Positions 16,273 through 27,533 are shown, counted from the stretch's first letter. The stretch: 64,000 nucleotides of DNA from Pseudoalteromonas gelatinilytica (GCF_001641615.1 NZ_LRRU01000007.1:167261-231260); one strand, 5' to 3'. Numbers and translations: made by a program. The notes: generated by a model not told the origin, from the letters alone.

Positions 16273-17226
16273 TTACTGTGAATCTTGCTCAAGCACGGCT
16301 TTTAAACGGGCTTGAACTTCTTCGACTAACAGTATTGGCTGGAATTTAGATAAAAACGCATTACAGCCAACCTTCTCGACCAAAGCTTGGTTAAAGCTAC
16401 CACTCAAGGATGTGTTGAGCACGATATGTAGGTTCTTCATGCGGCTGTCGTTGCGAATTTCGTGTGTTAAACGATAACCATCCATTGCGGGCATTTCTGC
16501 ATCGGTGATCACCATAAGTAATTCTTTTTCAACATCTCTGCCTTGATCAGCCCAGCTTTTTAGCATTTCGAGTGCTTCAAGTCCGTTACGAGCAGGAATA
16601 ATCTCGATGCCAAGCTGCGATAAAGTATCGCTTACTTGTTTACGAGCCGTTGGTGAATCATCAGCATGAAGAATTTTGCGGCCTGCAAATTCGTTTACGA
16701 TACTCTTATCAAGAATATCTTCAGAAATGTGAACCTCGTACTCGACGATTTCGGCAAGTACTTTTTCTACATCGATTATTTCAACCAAATGCTCTTGGCC
16801 ATCGCGTTTTACTTTTGTTAAGGCTGTGAGGTAGTGATTTTTACCAATTGCGGTTGGCGGCGGCATAATGTCTGACCAAGTCATATTAATGATCTGATCA
16901 ACCTTGCCAATTAAAAAGCCTTGTACGGTGCGATTGTATTCAGTGATGACGAGGTTTGTATCTTCGATGTGCTTCGCTTCAGGCATGTTAATCGCTTTGC
17001 GCAAATCAATCACCGGAATTGATTCACCGCGAATATCAACCACACCCGACACTTTAGGATGCGCGTGAGGAATTTTGCTAATATGTGGCAGCTTTACCAC
17101 TTCTTTAACTTTAAACACATTGAGTGCAAATAAGTGACGACTGTGTAGGTAAAATAGCAAAAGCTCTAAGCGGTTTTCACCGACCAGTTGCGTACGCTTA
17201 TCAACAGAAGCAAGAACACCTGACAT
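16273..17226 (-). CDS. CheV-type chemotaxis protein (CheW domain plus receiver)
   Basis: The 317-residue protein joins an N-terminal CheW-like coupling domain (about 15-160, with VVDIRGESIPVIDL) to a C-terminal response-regulator receiver (about 183-310). The phosphorylation site is D242 in VITDAEMPAMDG, and the acidic pair is D189-D190 (LHADDSP). CheV proteins link chemoreceptors to the CheA kinase and tune adaptation by phosphorylation. No other chemotaxis gene lies nearby, which is common for dispersed cheV paralogues. Confidence 0.92.
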   Translation of the reverse strand: MSGVLASVDKRTQLVGENRLELLLFYLHSRHLFALNVFKVKEVVKLPHISKIPHAHPKVSGVVDIRGESIPVIDLRKAINMPEAKHIEDTNLVITEYNRTVQGFLIGKVDQIINMTWSDIMPPPTAIGKNHYLTALTKVKRDGQEHLVEIIDVEKVLAEIVEYEVHISEDILDKSIVNEFAGRKILHADDSPTARKQVSDTLSQLGIEIIPARNGLEALEMLKSWADQGRDVEKELLMVITDAEMPAMDGYRLTHEIRNDSRMKNLHIVLNTSLSGSFNQALVEKVGCNAFLSKFQPILLVEEVQARLKAVLEQDSQ

Positions 17227-17371
17227 ATTTCACCCTAAACACCTAATACAGAGATAGTATAGTCTACTATTATTTTTCATCGACATGCATTAGGAATTTT
17301 CCATCAGTTGCCAAAGAGCTGGCATTCCAGTACCGTATCGTTAATTTCTTCCACGATAATTCGCAAGGATC

Positions 17372-18436
17372 ATGCACTATTTATTAAATCGTATAGTGGT
17401 ACTTATCCGCAGTCATATTGATCAAGTAAGTTGGCAGGCTGTGGTCGTTACCACGCTTTTGCATATGCTACTTATATGGTGGCTGCTTATGCTTGCAGGA
17501 GAGCAAGCTTTAACACCACTAAGTACCTACGTATATTATTATGTTGTGACAACATCAACGGTTGGCTATGGCGACTTTAGTGCCAGCACCGAGCTTGGCC
17601 GCTGGATTGTTGCATTACTGCAAATACCTTTTGGTTTAGCACTATTTGGCGTTCTGTTGGGAAAAACAGGGCAAACAGTAACTTACTTAATCAGGCGCGC
17701 TATGACGGGTGATAAAAGCTTCGCACATATAAACAATCACATTATTATTTTTGGTTGGCACGATACTCGAACTAAGAAGATGGTTGACTATATTCTTGCT
17801 GATCAAAAACGCTTAGATCGTCGAATTCTATTGGCGGTTACTGAACAAATGGAGCACCCATTTTTAACAAATCCAATGGTTGATTTTGCTCGTCTTAGTA
17901 GCTTTACCGACCTAGATGAGTTGAAAAGAATCGCGATTGAACGCGCTGATAAAATTATCATTGATGGCCAAGATGATGATCAAACGTTCACAACAGCATT
18001 GCGTATCAGCAAGTTAGTAAATAAGCATTGTCACATTAGTGCGCACTTTACTGACGAAACTAAAATCGAAATGCTGCATGAGCACTGTCACAATGTTGAA
18101 TGTAGCAGTGCTAAATCAGCCGAAATCTTAGTACGTTCAATGCAAGATCCAGGTTCAAGCCGGGTGCAAGAAGAGTTGTTATCAACACTTCATGGTGATA
18201 CTCAGTTTAGTTTACCTATTCCAAAAGGCGTGCAAGCAATGGAATTTGGCAAGCTGTTTCATCACTTTAAATACAGCCACGATGCGATATTACTCGGTGT
18301 CGCACATAATTTGAGTGCAAAAAATATGGACCTAAACCCGCCGCTGGATTATGTAGTAAGTGAAGGCGATATTTTGCATTATATTGCTGCAGAACGAGTA
18401 TTGAGCGATGAAGTTGATTGGTCAGCGTTGGTATGA
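17372..18436 (+). CDS. Two-TM potassium channel with RCK/TrkA-like cytosolic domain
   Basis: The 354-residue protein has a transmembrane helix at about 22-42, a pore loop with the canonical selectivity filter TVGYGD at 63-68, a second helix at about 75-97, and a cytosolic RCK-like region from about 120. The nucleotide-binding glycine motif is degenerate (IIIFGWHDTRTKK lacks the second and third glycines), so NAD binding is doubtful. The C-terminal part resembles a second regulatory domain. It is probably a potassium channel, but ligand and gating are unknown. RBS AAGGA precedes the ATG. A small membrane protein gene follows 6 bases after its stop. Confidence 0.88.
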   Translation: MHYLLNRIVVLIRSHIDQVSWQAVVVTTLLHMLLIWWLLMLAGEQALTPLSTYVYYYVVTTSTVGYGDFSASTELGRWIVALLQIPFGLALFGVLLGKTGQTVTYLIRRAMTGDKSFAHINNHIIIFGWHDTRTKKMVDYILADQKRLDRRILLAVTEQMEHPFLTNPMVDFARLSSFTDLDELKRIAIERADKIIIDGQDDDQTFTTALRISKLVNKHCHISAHFTDETKIEMLHEHCHNVECSSAKSAEILVRSMQDPGSSRVQEELLSTLHGDTQFSLPIPKGVQAMEFGKLFHHFKYSHDAILLGVAHNLSAKNMDLNPPLDYVVSEGDILHYIAAERVLSDEVDWSALV

Positions 18437-18442
18437 TGATCT

Positions 18443-18655
18443 ATGAATGAAGTTGCGTTTTTAATTATTGTATTGAGTGCCTACATTTTACCTGTGGTCA
18501 TTGTGCTCAATAGTAAACGCACTCAGGGCCACGAAAAGAATGCTTGGTTAATCGGTATCATCTTCTTTTCGTGGTTAGCTTTAGTGATGTACTTAACTAT
18601 TATCCCCAAACACGGGCGGGTCAAAAAACACCGTAAAGTGAAACCTAAGAGTTAG
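18443..18655 (+). CDS. Small two-helix membrane protein
   Basis: The 70-residue protein has hydrophobic helices at about 3-22 and 33-53 and a very basic C-terminal tail (HGRVKKHRKVKPKS). The KRTQGHEKNAWLIGIIFFSWLAL region resembles small PLDc_N or superinfection-immunity-like inner-membrane proteins, but no function can be assigned. It starts 6 bases after the potassium channel stop, so the two are very probably co-transcribed and could work together. Confidence 0.7.
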   Translation: MNEVAFLIIVLSAYILPVVIVLNSKRTQGHEKNAWLIGIIFFSWLALVMYLTIIPKHGRVKKHRKVKPKS

Positions 18656-18670
18656 CATCTTTTACTCATT

Positions 18671-18692
18671 GCAGCTTACAGCGTTAAGCTGC
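18671..18692. terminator. Inverted repeat between convergent genes, possible weak terminator
   Basis: GCAGCTTA and TAAGCTGC form an 8-bp stem around a 6-base loop in the 40-base gap between two convergent genes. There is no strong T-run on either side. Confidence 0.4.
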
Positions 18693-18695
18693 TAA

Positions 18696-19727
18696 TTACT
18701 TCAATTGCTTTAGTTTATGCTCAATCAAAGGATCATCTGGCGATAGCTGCTGCGCGACTTCTAAAATTTTAATGGCATCTTTGGGGTGCGCATCCTGATG
18801 TTTGATGGCCACATCAATCAGTGGCTGCACATCGATCGCATCTTTTTGCTCTTGCAGATGCTCCGCTTTTTCTTCAGTTAAAATAGTGTGGGCGGTGCTC
18901 AGTAGCGCTAAGCGATGTGGCGATGTTTTGTTGGCCTTATTGAGTCGACGGTAATAGTCTTCTTTAAATCGTAGCGTTTTTGTTTGTTGGCGGAATTGTG
19001 CAATATCGACTTGCTGGTGGCGAATAAAATCAACGGCCACATCTTTATAAAAACCAAACTTATTGAGGTATGTTGCATGAACACTATGGCCCATACCAAA
19101 CACCCGTAAATGGGTGAGTTTTGGGTAGCGTTTTGCATGAGCTCGGTCAATGCGATTGGTCGGGTCGTAAATAATATAACCCTTTGCTTGGCCTAAATCT
19201 AAATCGTGATAGTCGCCATTCCAATCGAACTTTTGCGCGATATCTGTGCTAGAACGGTCATCCCACGGCGCTTTGTCTTTATTTTTTGTGCTGACAGGGT
19301 GAAATAATAAGACCTTATCAAGCTTCAACAAATTGGCAAAGGCTCCTACAGCAAAGCCACCGCGGCTCAAACCATATCCTAAGCGCTCTTTAAATCCACC
19401 AATCAGCGGCGCTAATTGCTCAATAAAAAATAATAAGTTGCGGTGTCTAAACCAGTTACTAATACCTAAATGCTGAAAGGCAATCACATTCACATCTTGT
19501 TTTTTCGCGAGCTTATAAGCCCAAGGCGAAAAATCATCTGTGAGATCATGTTCTTGGTAGTTGGTTCCGGCAGGTGAGAAGGTAAATAGCAGAGGCTTAT
19601 TGGCATCGATGATATGGTATTTCACATACACATCACCAAGTAAATCACCGCCTGTAAAGGGGACTTGGCTTTGTTGTGCATCGCGGGGCAGGTTGATCCA
19701 TTCATCTAACCAATATAATAATTTCAT
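18696..19727 (-). CDS. Alpha/beta-hydrolase-like protein with C-terminal TPR-like tail, function unknown
   Basis: The start at 19727 (MKLLYWLDEWINLPRD) is chosen because it has a GGGGGA-type RBS just upstream. The earlier in-frame start at 19787 adds 20 poorly plausible residues. The 343-residue protein shows FTFSPAGTNYQ near residue 50 and a nucleophile-elbow-like GYGLSRGG with S121 (GxSxG), followed by LLFHPVS and a late GMGHSVH that could hold the catalytic histidine. The last 70 residues resemble a TPR-like helical repeat (HPKDAIKILEVAQQLSPDDPLIE). I do not recognise the family. Confidence 0.65.
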   Translation of the reverse strand: MKLLYWLDEWINLPRDAQQSQVPFTGGDLLGDVYVKYHIIDANKPLLFTFSPAGTNYQEHDLTDDFSPWAYKLAKKQDVNVIAFQHLGISNWFRHRNLLFFIEQLAPLIGGFKERLGYGLSRGGFAVGAFANLLKLDKVLLFHPVSTKNKDKAPWDDRSSTDIAQKFDWNGDYHDLDLGQAKGYIIYDPTNRIDRAHAKRYPKLTHLRVFGMGHSVHATYLNKFGFYKDVAVDFIRHQQVDIAQFRQQTKTLRFKEDYYRRLNKANKTSPHRLALLSTAHTILTEEKAEHLQEQKDAIDVQPLIDVAIKHQDAHPKDAIKILEVAQQLSPDDPLIEHKLKQLK

Positions 19728-19812
19728 ACATCCCCCACGCACCCTCTTAAATAAAGGTGGCGAATTATAGCAAAAATAGCAGCTCATTAAAAATGGCCGC
19801 TATTTTATATGC

Positions 19813-20274
19813 TTAGCGCTCGCTCATTGCGATTATCTGTTGCCAATCATGTTCCGTTACAGGCATTACAGATAGCCGACCGCCTTTTTTAAGGGCAATT
19901 TCGGTGATTGCATCATTGGCTTTAATTGCTTGCAGGCTAACTAGTTTTTTCAGGTGTGATTGATAGGTTACATCAACGACAAACCAGCGCGGGTTATCAG
20001 CGGTTGCTTTGGCATCGTAGTAATCGCTGTTTAAATCAAATTGTGTTGGGTCGGCATAAGCTTCTCGGCTGACCGTGGCTATTCCTGCTACCCCTACTTG
20101 CTTACAACTTGAATGATAAATCATCACCAAGTCGCCTTGTTTAAAGCCATCGCGTAGAAAGTTTCGGGCTTGATAATTACGCACGCCATCCCACATAGAG
20201 GTTTGCTCGGGAGCGTTTTTTAGATCATCAATTGAAAATGCATCGGGTTCTGTTTTTAAAAGCCAATAAGCCAT
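19813..20274 (-). CDS. EVE-domain protein
   Basis: The 153-residue protein is a single EVE (PUA-like) domain, with the family hallmarks MAYWLLKTEPDAFSIDDL at the start, MWDGVRNYQARNFLRD at about 27-42 and GDLVMIYHSS. EVE domains bind modified bases in DNA or RNA. The bacterial stand-alone form is widespread and its exact role is unclear. It is a single gene, divergent from tesB. Confidence 0.9.
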   Translation of the reverse strand: MAYWLLKTEPDAFSIDDLKNAPEQTSMWDGVRNYQARNFLRDGFKQGDLVMIYHSSCKQVGVAGIATVSREAYADPTQFDLNSDYYDAKATADNPRWFVVDVTYQSHLKKLVSLQAIKANDAITEIALKKGGRLSVMPVTEHDWQQIIAMSER

Positions 20275-20353
20275 AATGAGGTGCTCTTACAAAGATTTAC
20301 TTCCAATTAGTCTATAGTATCATTAAACGCTTGTCGGGATTGAGGATAAATAA

Positions 20354-21211
20354 ATGAGCCAAGTATTAGATGACTTACTGTCGTTGTTGTCGTTAGAAGA
20401 AATTGAGCAAGGCTTGTATCGCGGCCAAAGCCAAGATTTAGGATTTAGAGCGGTTTTCGGGGGCCAAGTAATGGGCCAAGCATTATCGGCCGCTAAAGAA
20501 ACGTTACCAGAAGGGCGTATTGTTCATTCGTTGCATTCATACTTTCTACGTCCGGGTGATGCTGCTAAACCAATCGTATATGATGTAGAAAATATTCGCG
20601 ATGGTAAAAGTTTTAGTACTCGCCGTGTCAAAGCAATCCAATACGGTAAGCCCATTTTTTACATGACCGCTTCTTTCCAAGGTGAAGAAGAGGGCTTATC
20701 GCACCAAGCACAAATGCCAGACGTACCACAGCCTGAAGAGTTAAAGTCTTCACTTGAGTTCTACCAAGCGAATGCAGAGCTTATTCCTGAACCAATTCGC
20801 AATAAGTTTATTCGTGAAGTACCCATTGAAATGCGTCCAGTGACCTTTCATAACCCATTTAAGCCACAAGTGATGGAGCCGGTTAAACATATTTGGTTTA
20901 AAGCCAATGGTGAGATGCCAGACGATCAGCGTATCCATAACTACTTACTTGCGTACGCATCTGACTTTGAGTTTTTACCAACGGCGTTACAACCGCACGG
21001 TGTATCGTTTATGCAGCCTAACATGCAGGTTGCGACGATTGACCATGCAATGTGGTTCCACCGTCCGTTTAGACTTGATGATTGGATTTTATATTCGATT
21101 GATAGCCCAAGTGCGAGCTCAGGTCGAGGATTGGTACGAGGTCAATTCTTTGACCGTCAAGGCAACCTTGTTGCCTCAACGATCCAAGAAGGGGTAATGC
21201 GTCAGCGTTAA
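20354..21211 (+). CDS. tesB: TesB, acyl-CoA thioesterase II
   Basis: The 285-residue double-hotdog enzyme hydrolyses acyl-CoA esters to free fatty acid and CoA. It aligns with E. coli TesB (286 residues): [20 protein letters not shown] near the N-terminus, [13 protein letters not shown] and the C-terminal hotdog region with [15 protein letters not shown]. Its stop overlaps the end of the convergent plsB by 4 bases, with no room for a terminator between them. Confidence 0.95.
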   Translation: MSQVLDDLLSLLSLEEIEQGLYRGQSQDLGFRAVFGGQVMGQALSAAKETLPEGRIVHSLHSYFLRPGDAAKPIVYDVENIRDGKSFSTRRVKAIQYGKPIFYMTASFQGEEEGLSHQAQMPDVPQPEELKSSLEFYQANAELIPEPIRNKFIREVPIEMRPVTFHNPFKPQVMEPVKHIWFKANGEMPDDQRIHNYLLAYASDFEFLPTALQPHGVSFMQPNMQVATIDHAMWFHRPFRLDDWILYSIDSPSASSGRGLVRGQFFDRQGNLVASTIQEGVMRQR

Positions 21212-23658
21212 TCCTTTGCGTGCTGAGCTTGGCTTTGCACTATATCGTCAATTGACTGCCAGACCCGTGCTGGCAGCAATGCTTTAAGATATAAATACAC
21301 TTCACACAGCTCATTACTACCCGTTAAGCCTTGCTCTGTCTCTGTAATTAGTTTTTGCTCACGTAAGCTAGAAATAAAACCAACCAGCACTTTTTTGTCA
21401 AAGAATTCCGGTGTTTTAATGCCGTGTAAGGTACCCAAACGTTCTGCTAATACTTGGCTTTCGTGCTCAAGTTCTTCACGTTCAATGCCACTACTTGTTT
21501 GAATAAATCCAACCACGATAGCGTAGCGTTGTAATGTTAAGCTTAAAGCGCGGCCGAGCATTTCAAGTTTTGCCAAGCAGTCGTTGCTATTGGTGATTTT
21601 GATGTTATCACCCTCAATTTCAATCAGATCTTGGTCAACGAAACTAGCAAGAACACGCGTAATGTAGTTTTCATCTAACTCATGTAAGAACCACTCTTTG
21701 GCAAATAATGGGTAAAAACGTGCGATCAGGGCTTGGCAATCTGCCATAGTCGTTTTATGTGCCTTAAATAAATGCAGTGCCAGCAAGCTTGGTACAGCAA
21801 ATAAGTGTAATACGTTATTACGGTAGTAATTGAATAACGTTTTCTCTTTATCATTGATAGCGATAATTTCGCCAAATTCATCACTGATAACATCAAACTT
21901 ATTAAGTTTAAGGGCATGCTCTAATAGCTGTTCAGCACTTTCATTAGGGGTGGTTACCTTGTCGCTGTAGCTGGCGCTACGCTGTAAATGTAAATAAAAC
22001 TCAAGCTGAGCAATCAACTTAGGCTTACTCAACGCGTGCTTATCATTCACCAGTAAAATCATCGCGAGAAGGTTCACAGCATTGAGTGCAGCGGCGCTAT
22101 TAATATTAACCATTACTTTATCAGCAAGGTTGGCAACCTGCGGTCCAAGCCATTGCGGCTTTTGTACGTCGGTTGGGTGAATAGACTCGCGCCAATCAGG
22201 CTGTTGTTCATTCAAGTATTGGTTAATCGATATAGGGTCGCCAAAGTTTAAGTAACCACGGCCATAGTTCTTCAGGTTTTTAATGGCTTTGAAAATACCT
22301 AATACCGACTCACCTTTTTTGTCGTTGCCGGCAAGCTCTTTTAAGTAGGTATTAATTTCCATCACATGTTCATAACCAATATACACAGGCACAATTGAAA
22401 TTGGACGGTCAATGCCACGGAGCATCGCTTGTAACGTCATAGCGAGCATGCCTGTTTTTGGCGGTAATAAGCGGCCTGTACGACTACGGCCGCCTTCCGT
22501 GTAAAACTTCACCGAGTAACCTTTAATGAATAACTGACTCAGGTACTCTTTAAATACCGATGAATATAACTTATTGCCCGCGAATGAACGGCGAATAAAA
22601 AAAGCACCACTGCGACGGAATACACCACCGGCTGGGAAGAAATTTAAGTTGATACCGGCAGCGATATGCGGCGGTACTAACCCTAAATGGTAAATAGAGT
22701 AGGTCAGCAATAAGTAATCCATGTGCGAGCGGTGACATGGCATATAGATAATTTCGTGACCTTTATCTGTGAGCTCATGGACTTGCTCAGAAAACTTAAT
22801 ATCAATACCGTTATAGAGCTTATTCCATAGCCAGGTTAAAATTCTATCTGCTACACGAATGGTGGCATCACTATAATTTGCCGCAATCTCATCAAGTAAC
22901 TTCAGCGCATTTTGACGCGCTTGCTCTTGGCTGATGTTCTTTTCTTTTGCTTCTATTTGAATCGCTTTTTTTATTGTGGGTGAGGCTAGTAGCGAATTAA
23001 ATAGCTGTTCACGTGATGGCATTTTCGGGCCTGTCGCTGCCAATTTTTGACGACGAAAGTGCACGCGAGCAACACGTAGAAGCTTATGTGGTAGTTCATC
23101 AACATCGGCTTTTTCATTGACCAGTAATGATAAGTCGAGCGGTTGGCTAAAACGGATAAAGTTATCGCGGCCTGAGAATAGCAATACAAAGAACTTGCGA
23201 AACCAGCTTGGGGTTAACGAATGCGACACTAAGGTGCCTAAGCCTGGCTTCTCTTTACCCGGATTTCGGCCCCATAAAATAGTCACTGGGATCACTTGGA
23301 CGTTTTTCTCACCTGATTGCATCAGATGATCGATAATTTGTTTACCTTGCTGCAGCGCATTACTTGGTTTGCTTTTATTACCAAACAGCGGAGGTGGGTT
23401 TTGAATACCAATAAAACGCTCTAGTTCAGCATTACCTAACAGTTGCTCTTGCGTCGGGTTGGGTAAACCATACTTTTTACATACCCGTGCCAGTGCGGCT
23501 AAATCTGAGCGCGCATTGAGCCTAACGATATAGAAGGTCGGGTTGGCTGGATTAAGATTGTATTGTTCAATCGGGTTTTCTGGCAGCACCTTACTTTTTA
23601 CAAACAAGCGGTTCATACCGGCAGAAATGAAATTTAAACAACGATTAATGATACGCAT
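21208..23658 (-). CDS. plsB: PlsB, glycerol-3-phosphate 1-O-acyltransferase
   Basis: The roughly 816-residue inner-membrane enzyme makes lysophosphatidic acid from glycerol-3-phosphate and acyl-ACP or acyl-CoA, the first step of phospholipid synthesis. The catalytic HX4D motif is [34 protein letters not shown] and [11 protein letters not shown] are the other three acyltransferase blocks. The ATG at 23658 is taken as start, and a TTG directly before it is possible too. A GGTGAG sequence precedes. The 3' end overlaps convergent tesB by 4 bases. Confidence 0.96.
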   Translation of the reverse strand: MRIINRCLNFISAGMNRLFVKSKVLPENPIEQYNLNPANPTFYIVRLNARSDLAALARVCKKYGLPNPTQEQLLGNAELERFIGIQNPPPLFGNKSKPSNALQQGKQIIDHLMQSGEKNVQVIPVTILWGRNPGKEKPGLGTLVSHSLTPSWFRKFFVLLFSGRDNFIRFSQPLDLSLLVNEKADVDELPHKLLRVARVHFRRQKLAATGPKMPSREQLFNSLLASPTIKKAIQIEAKEKNISQEQARQNALKLLDEIAANYSDATIRVADRILTWLWNKLYNGIDIKFSEQVHELTDKGHEIIYMPCHRSHMDYLLLTYSIYHLGLVPPHIAAGINLNFFPAGGVFRRSGAFFIRRSFAGNKLYSSVFKEYLSQLFIKGYSVKFYTEGGRSRTGRLLPPKTGMLAMTLQAMLRGIDRPISIVPVYIGYEHVMEINTYLKELAGNDKKGESVLGIFKAIKNLKNYGRGYLNFGDPISINQYLNEQQPDWRESIHPTDVQKPQWLGPQVANLADKVMVNINSAAALNAVNLLAMILLVNDKHALSKPKLIAQLEFYLHLQRSASYSDKVTTPNESAEQLLEHALKLNKFDVISDEFGEIIAINDKEKTLFNYYRNNVLHLFAVPSLLALHLFKAHKTTMADCQALIARFYPLFAKEWFLHELDENYITRVLASFVDQDLIEIEGDNIKITNSNDCLAKLEMLGRALSLTLQRYAIVVGFIQTSSGIEREELEHESQVLAERLGTLHGIKTPEFFDKKVLVGFISSLREQKLITETEQGLTGSNELCEVYLYLKALLPARVWQSIDDIVQSQAQHAKD

Positions 23659-23678
23659 CAACTCACCAAAGCTATTAC

Positions 23679-23714
23679 ACCAATTTACAAAGGCATCTCA
23701 TTATGTAAATTGGT
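23679..23714. repeat. Short palindromic element upstream of plsB
   Basis: ACCAATTTACA at 23679-23689 and TGTAAATTGGT at 23704-23714 form a perfect 11-bp inverted repeat around 14 bases. The outer ends resemble the termini of the 162-bp repeat at 40240-40401 (ACCAATT and ATTGGT), so it may be a short member of the same repeat class. It would be in the plsB leader if transcription starts upstream of it. Confidence 0.55.
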
Positions 23715-23924
23715 ATCAGTAAATATTAAATAGACCGAGAGTGGCCAAAAATAAGCGGCATAGAATAACAATTATTAACTGGACTGACCATTGCGATTCT
23801 TCAGCTTTTGCATTTATTCAAATTAACTATAGTAAAGCAAAGACATAGCGAAGCTGAATATAGTTCGTATTTAATCGAAATTTAATCTAAAGGCGGCCTT
23901 GTCGCTTTTAATTCTAAAAAGTTG

Positions 23925-23952
23925 TTGCATTTATCACCAATCTCACTATAAT
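23925..23952 (+). promoter_or_regulatory. Probable sigma-70 promoter of the S10 operon
   Basis: TTGCAT at 23925-23930 and a perfect TATAAT at 23947-23952 are separated by 16 bases. Transcription would begin near 23959, leaving a leader of about 180 bases before rpsJ. The rest of the 23659-23924 gap shows no gene. Confidence 0.8.
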
Positions 23953-24023
23953 ACGCAGGCTTTCAAAATTCCCTCGGGAACTTGGAAGGATAGATTAAGC
24001 TTGGATTTCAAGCTAATAAACAG

Positions 24024-24103
24024 GAATTCCGATTTGGAATTCAACGTAGATATAAGAGAACAGCCGACATCTTAGTTAGTAAGATTGTTTCGGTCGTTTT
24101 TTT
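24024..24103 (+). promoter_or_regulatory. S10 operon leader with attenuator-like hairpins
   Basis: Two stems are visible in the leader. GAATTCC (24024-24030) pairs with GGAATTC (24036-24042). A larger stem pairs CGACATCTTA (24065-24074) with TAAGAT (24080-24085) and GTCG (24093-24096), followed directly by seven Ts. In E. coli the S10 leader has a comparable U-rich attenuator hairpin where L4 stimulates termination. By position and form this one could do the same, but that is inference. Confidence 0.7.
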
Positions 24104-24132
24104 ATGCTCTTTTTAAATGCTCTTTATATTGA

Positions 24133-24453
<321 letters not shown>

Positions 24454-24480
24454 TCGGAAGATTAGAGAGGTTTTAGGAAA

Positions 24481-25116
24481 ATGGCATTAGGTCTAGTCGG
24501 TCGTAAAGTGGGTATGACACGTATCTTCACTGAAGATGGTGTATCTATCCCTGTGACAGTTATCGAAGCGACACCTAACCGTATTGCTCAGATCAAATCT
24601 GAAGCAACAGACGGTTATAACGCGCTTCAAGTAACCGCAGGCACTAAAAAAGCAAGCCGTGTAAACAAAGCAGCAGCGGGTCACTTCGCTAAAGCTGGTG
24701 TTGAAGCGGGTCGCGGTCTGTGGGAATTCCGCCTAAATGGTGGTGAAGGCGATTTTGAAGTAGGCGCTGAGCTTACTGTTGAATTATTCAACGAAATCAA
24801 CAAAGTTGACGTAACCGGTACTTCTAAAGGTAAAGGTTTCCAAGGTGGTGTTAAGCGCTGGAACTTCAGCATGCAAGACGCTACTCACGGTAACTCTCTA
24901 TCTCACCGTGCTCCTGGTTCAATCGGTCAAAACCAATCACCTGGTAAGGTGTTCAAAGGTAAGAAAATGGCCGGTCACATGGGTGCTGAGCGTGTAACGA
25001 CTCAAAACTTAGAACTAGTTCGCGTTGACGCTGAGCGTAACTTGCTTTTAGTTAAAGGTGCAGTACCTGGCGCTATCGGCGGTGACGTTATCGTTAAACC
25101 AGCTGTTAAAGCATAA
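24481..25116 (+). CDS. rplC: 50S ribosomal protein L3
   Basis: The 211-residue protein initiates 50S assembly near the 3' end of 23S rRNA. It begins [20 protein letters not shown] and has the conserved loop [13 protein letters not shown] and [20 protein letters not shown], where the methylated glutamine of L3 is found (PrmB target; the Q in the second motif). It is the second gene of the S10 operon. Confidence 0.99.
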   Translation: MALGLVGRKVGMTRIFTEDGVSIPVTVIEATPNRIAQIKSEATDGYNALQVTAGTKKASRVNKAAAGHFAKAGVEAGRGLWEFRLNGGEGDFEVGAELTVELFNEINKVDVTGTSKGKGFQGGVKRWNFSMQDATHGNSLSHRAPGSIGQNQSPGKVFKGKKMAGHMGAERVTTQNLELVRVDAERNLLLVKGAVPGAIGGDVIVKPAVKA

Positions 25117-25133
25117 GTCCTGGAGATTTAGTG

Positions 25134-25739
25134 ATGGAATTAGCAATTAAAGACGCTTCTGGCGCTCTTGAAGTTTCTGAAGCTACTTTTGGACGTGAGT
25201 TTAACGAAGCATTAGTACACCAAGTAGTTGTTGCTTACGCAGCAGGTGCTCGTCAAGGTACTCGTGCTCAGAAGACACGTTCTGAAGTTAGCGGTGGTGG
25301 TAAAAAACCATGGTCTCAAAAAGGTACTGGCCGTGCACGTGCTGGTACAATTCGTAGCCCAATTTGGCGTTCAGGTGGCGTTAGCTTCGCAGCTAAACCA
25401 CAAGACCACAGCCAAAAAGTAAACCGTAAAATGTACCGCGGTGCGATCAAAAGCATCTTATCTGAATTAGTTCGTCAAGAGCGTTTAATCGTTGTTGAAC
25501 AGTTTGGTCTTGAAGCACCAAAAACTAAAGAACTAGTTGCTAAGCTTAAAGAACTTGAGCTTAAAGATGTTCTAATCGTGACTGAAGAATTAGATGAGAA
25601 TCTATTCTTATCGGCACGTAACCTGTACAAGGTTGACACGCGTGATGTAGCTGGTATCGATCCTGTAAGCCTAATCGCTTTCGATAAGGTACTTATTACA
25701 GCTGCTGCTGTTAAGCAACTTGAGGAGGCGCTAGCATGA
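25134..25739 (+). CDS. rplD: 50S ribosomal protein L4
   Basis: The start is the ATG at 25134 ([12 protein letters not shown]), matching the family N-terminus. A GTG three bases earlier is also in frame, but GGAG at 25122-25125 is well placed for the ATG. The protein has 201 residues, as in E. coli. L4 is both a 50S protein of the peptide exit tunnel and, in E. coli, the autogenous regulator of this operon. [20 protein letters not shown] is the extended tunnel loop. It overlaps rplW by 4 bases. Confidence 0.98.
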   Translation: MELAIKDASGALEVSEATFGREFNEALVHQVVVAYAAGARQGTRAQKTRSEVSGGGKKPWSQKGTGRARAGTIRSPIWRSGGVSFAAKPQDHSQKVNRKMYRGAIKSILSELVRQERLIVVEQFGLEAPKTKELVAKLKELELKDVLIVTEELDENLFLSARNLYKVDTRDVAGIDPVSLIAFDKVLITAAAVKQLEEALA

Positions 25740-26038
25740 TCCGTGAAGAACGTCTTTTAAAAGTGATCCTTGCTCCACACATCTCTGAAAAAAGCACTAT
25801 CTCTGCTGAAGAGAACAACACGATTGTTTTCAAAGTAGCTAAAGATGCAACTAAAGCTGAAGTTAAAGCTGCAGTTGAGAAGCTTTTTGAAGTAGAAGTA
25901 ACTGGTGTTCGCACACTAAACGTTAAGGGTAAAACAAAACGTACTGGCATGCGTTTCGGTCGTCGTTCAGACTGGAAGAAAGCTTACGTTACTCTTAAAG
26001 AAGGTAGCGAGCTAGACTTTGTCGGCGGCGCCGAGTAA
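25736..26038 (+). CDS. rplW: 50S ribosomal protein L23
   Basis: The 100-residue protein sits at the exit of the peptide tunnel, where trigger factor and SRP dock. The opening [20 protein letters not shown] and [20 protein letters not shown] are family hallmarks. Its ATG overlaps the rplD stop (ATGA), which suggests coupled translation. Confidence 0.99.
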   Translation: MIREERLLKVILAPHISEKSTISAEENNTIVFKVAKDATKAEVKAAVEKLFEVEVTGVRTLNVKGKTKRTGMRFGRRSDWKKAYVTLKEGSELDFVGGAE

Positions 26039-26055
26039 TAAGGGGAGTTAGAATT

Positions 26056-26880
26056 ATGGCACTTCAAAAGTGTAAACCAACTTCTGCGGGTCGTCGTCAC
26101 CTGGTTAAAGTGGTTAACCCAGATCTTCATAAGGGTAAACCTTACGCACCACTACTAGAGAAAAACTCTAAGTCTGGTGGTCGTAATAACAAAGGTCGTA
26201 TCACGGTTCGTCACATCGGTGGTGGTCACAAGCATCATTACCGTGTAATCGACTTTAAACGCACTAAAGATGGCATTCCAGCTGTTGTTGAGCGTCTAGA
26301 GTATGATCCAAACCGTAGCGCAAACATCGCTCTTGTATTATATGCAGACGGTGAGCGTCGTTACATTATTGCACCTAAAGGCTTACAAGCTGGTGATTCA
26401 ATCCAGTCTGGTGTTGATGCACCAATCAAAGCTGGTAACACATTACCAATGCGTAACATGCCTGTAGGTTCGACTGTTCACAACGTAGAATTAAAACCAG
26501 GTAAAGGTGCTCAAATCGCACGTTCTGCTGGTGCATACGTTCAAATCCTTGCACGTGAAGGTCAATACGTGACTCTACGTCTTCGTTCTGGCGAAGTTCG
26601 TAAAGTTCCAGCTGACTGTCGCGCAACACTTGGTGAAGTAGGTAATGCTGAGCATATGCTTCGTTCACTAGGTAAAGCTGGTGCAAATCGCTGGCGTGGT
26701 ATCCGTCCGACAGTTCGTGGTGTTGCCATGAACCCGGTAGATCACCCGCACGGTGGTGGTGAAGGTCGTACATCTGGTGGTCGTCATCCTGTGTCTCCAT
26801 GGGGTAAACCGACTAAAGGTGCTAAGACACGTAAGAACAAGCGTACTGATAAGTTTATCGTACGTCGTCGTACTAAATAA
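26056..26880 (+). CDS. rplB: 50S ribosomal protein L2
   Basis: The 274-residue protein stabilises the peptidyl transferase centre and subunit joining. The C-terminal [15 protein letters not shown] contains the conserved histidine near the active site. RBS GGGGAG precedes the start by several bases. It is the fifth gene of the S10 operon. Confidence 0.99.
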   Translation: MALQKCKPTSAGRRHLVKVVNPDLHKGKPYAPLLEKNSKSGGRNNKGRITVRHIGGGHKHHYRVIDFKRTKDGIPAVVERLEYDPNRSANIALVLYADGERRYIIAPKGLQAGDSIQSGVDAPIKAGNTLPMRNMPVGSTVHNVELKPGKGAQIARSAGAYVQILAREGQYVTLRLRSGEVRKVPADCRATLGEVGNAEHMLRSLGKAGANRWRGIRPTVRGVAMNPVDHPHGGGEGRTSGGRHPVSPWGKPTKGAKTRKNKRTDKFIVRRRTK

Positions 26881-26887
26881 TAGTTGA

Positions 26888-27175
<288 letters not shown>

Positions 27176-27189
27176 GAGGGGAATGATAA

Positions 27190-27522
27190 ATGCAAGCATT
27201 AGCTAAACATAAATTCGCCTCTGGTTCGGCGCAAAAAGCACGTCTAGTTGCAGATCAGATCCGCGGACTTCCGGTTGATCGCGCTCTAGAAATCCTGGCG
27301 TACAGCCCTAAAAAAGCGGCTGTATTAGTTAAGAAAGTACTTGAGTCTGCTATTGCTAACGCAGAGCATAACGAAGGTGCTGACATTGATGAGCTTCGTG
27401 TAACTACGATCTTTGTGGACGATGGTCCTACAATGAAGCGTATTATGCCACGTGCTAAAGGACGCGCTGACCGCATCCTTAAGCGTACAAGCCACATCAC
27501 TGTTGTGGTTTCAGATAGCTAG
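27190..27522 (+). CDS. rplV: 50S ribosomal protein L22
   Basis: The 110-residue protein lines the peptide exit tunnel with its beta-hairpin ([20 protein letters not shown]). Alterations in this hairpin are known to affect macrolide susceptibility, but the sequence here looks ordinary. It lies 14 bases after rpsS. Confidence 0.99.
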   Translation: MQALAKHKFASGSAQKARLVADQIRGLPVDRALEILAYSPKKAAVLVKKVLESAIANAEHNEGADIDELRVTTIFVDDGPTMKRIMPRAKGRADRILKRTSHITVVVSDS

Positions 27523-27533
27523 GAGTATAAGTA

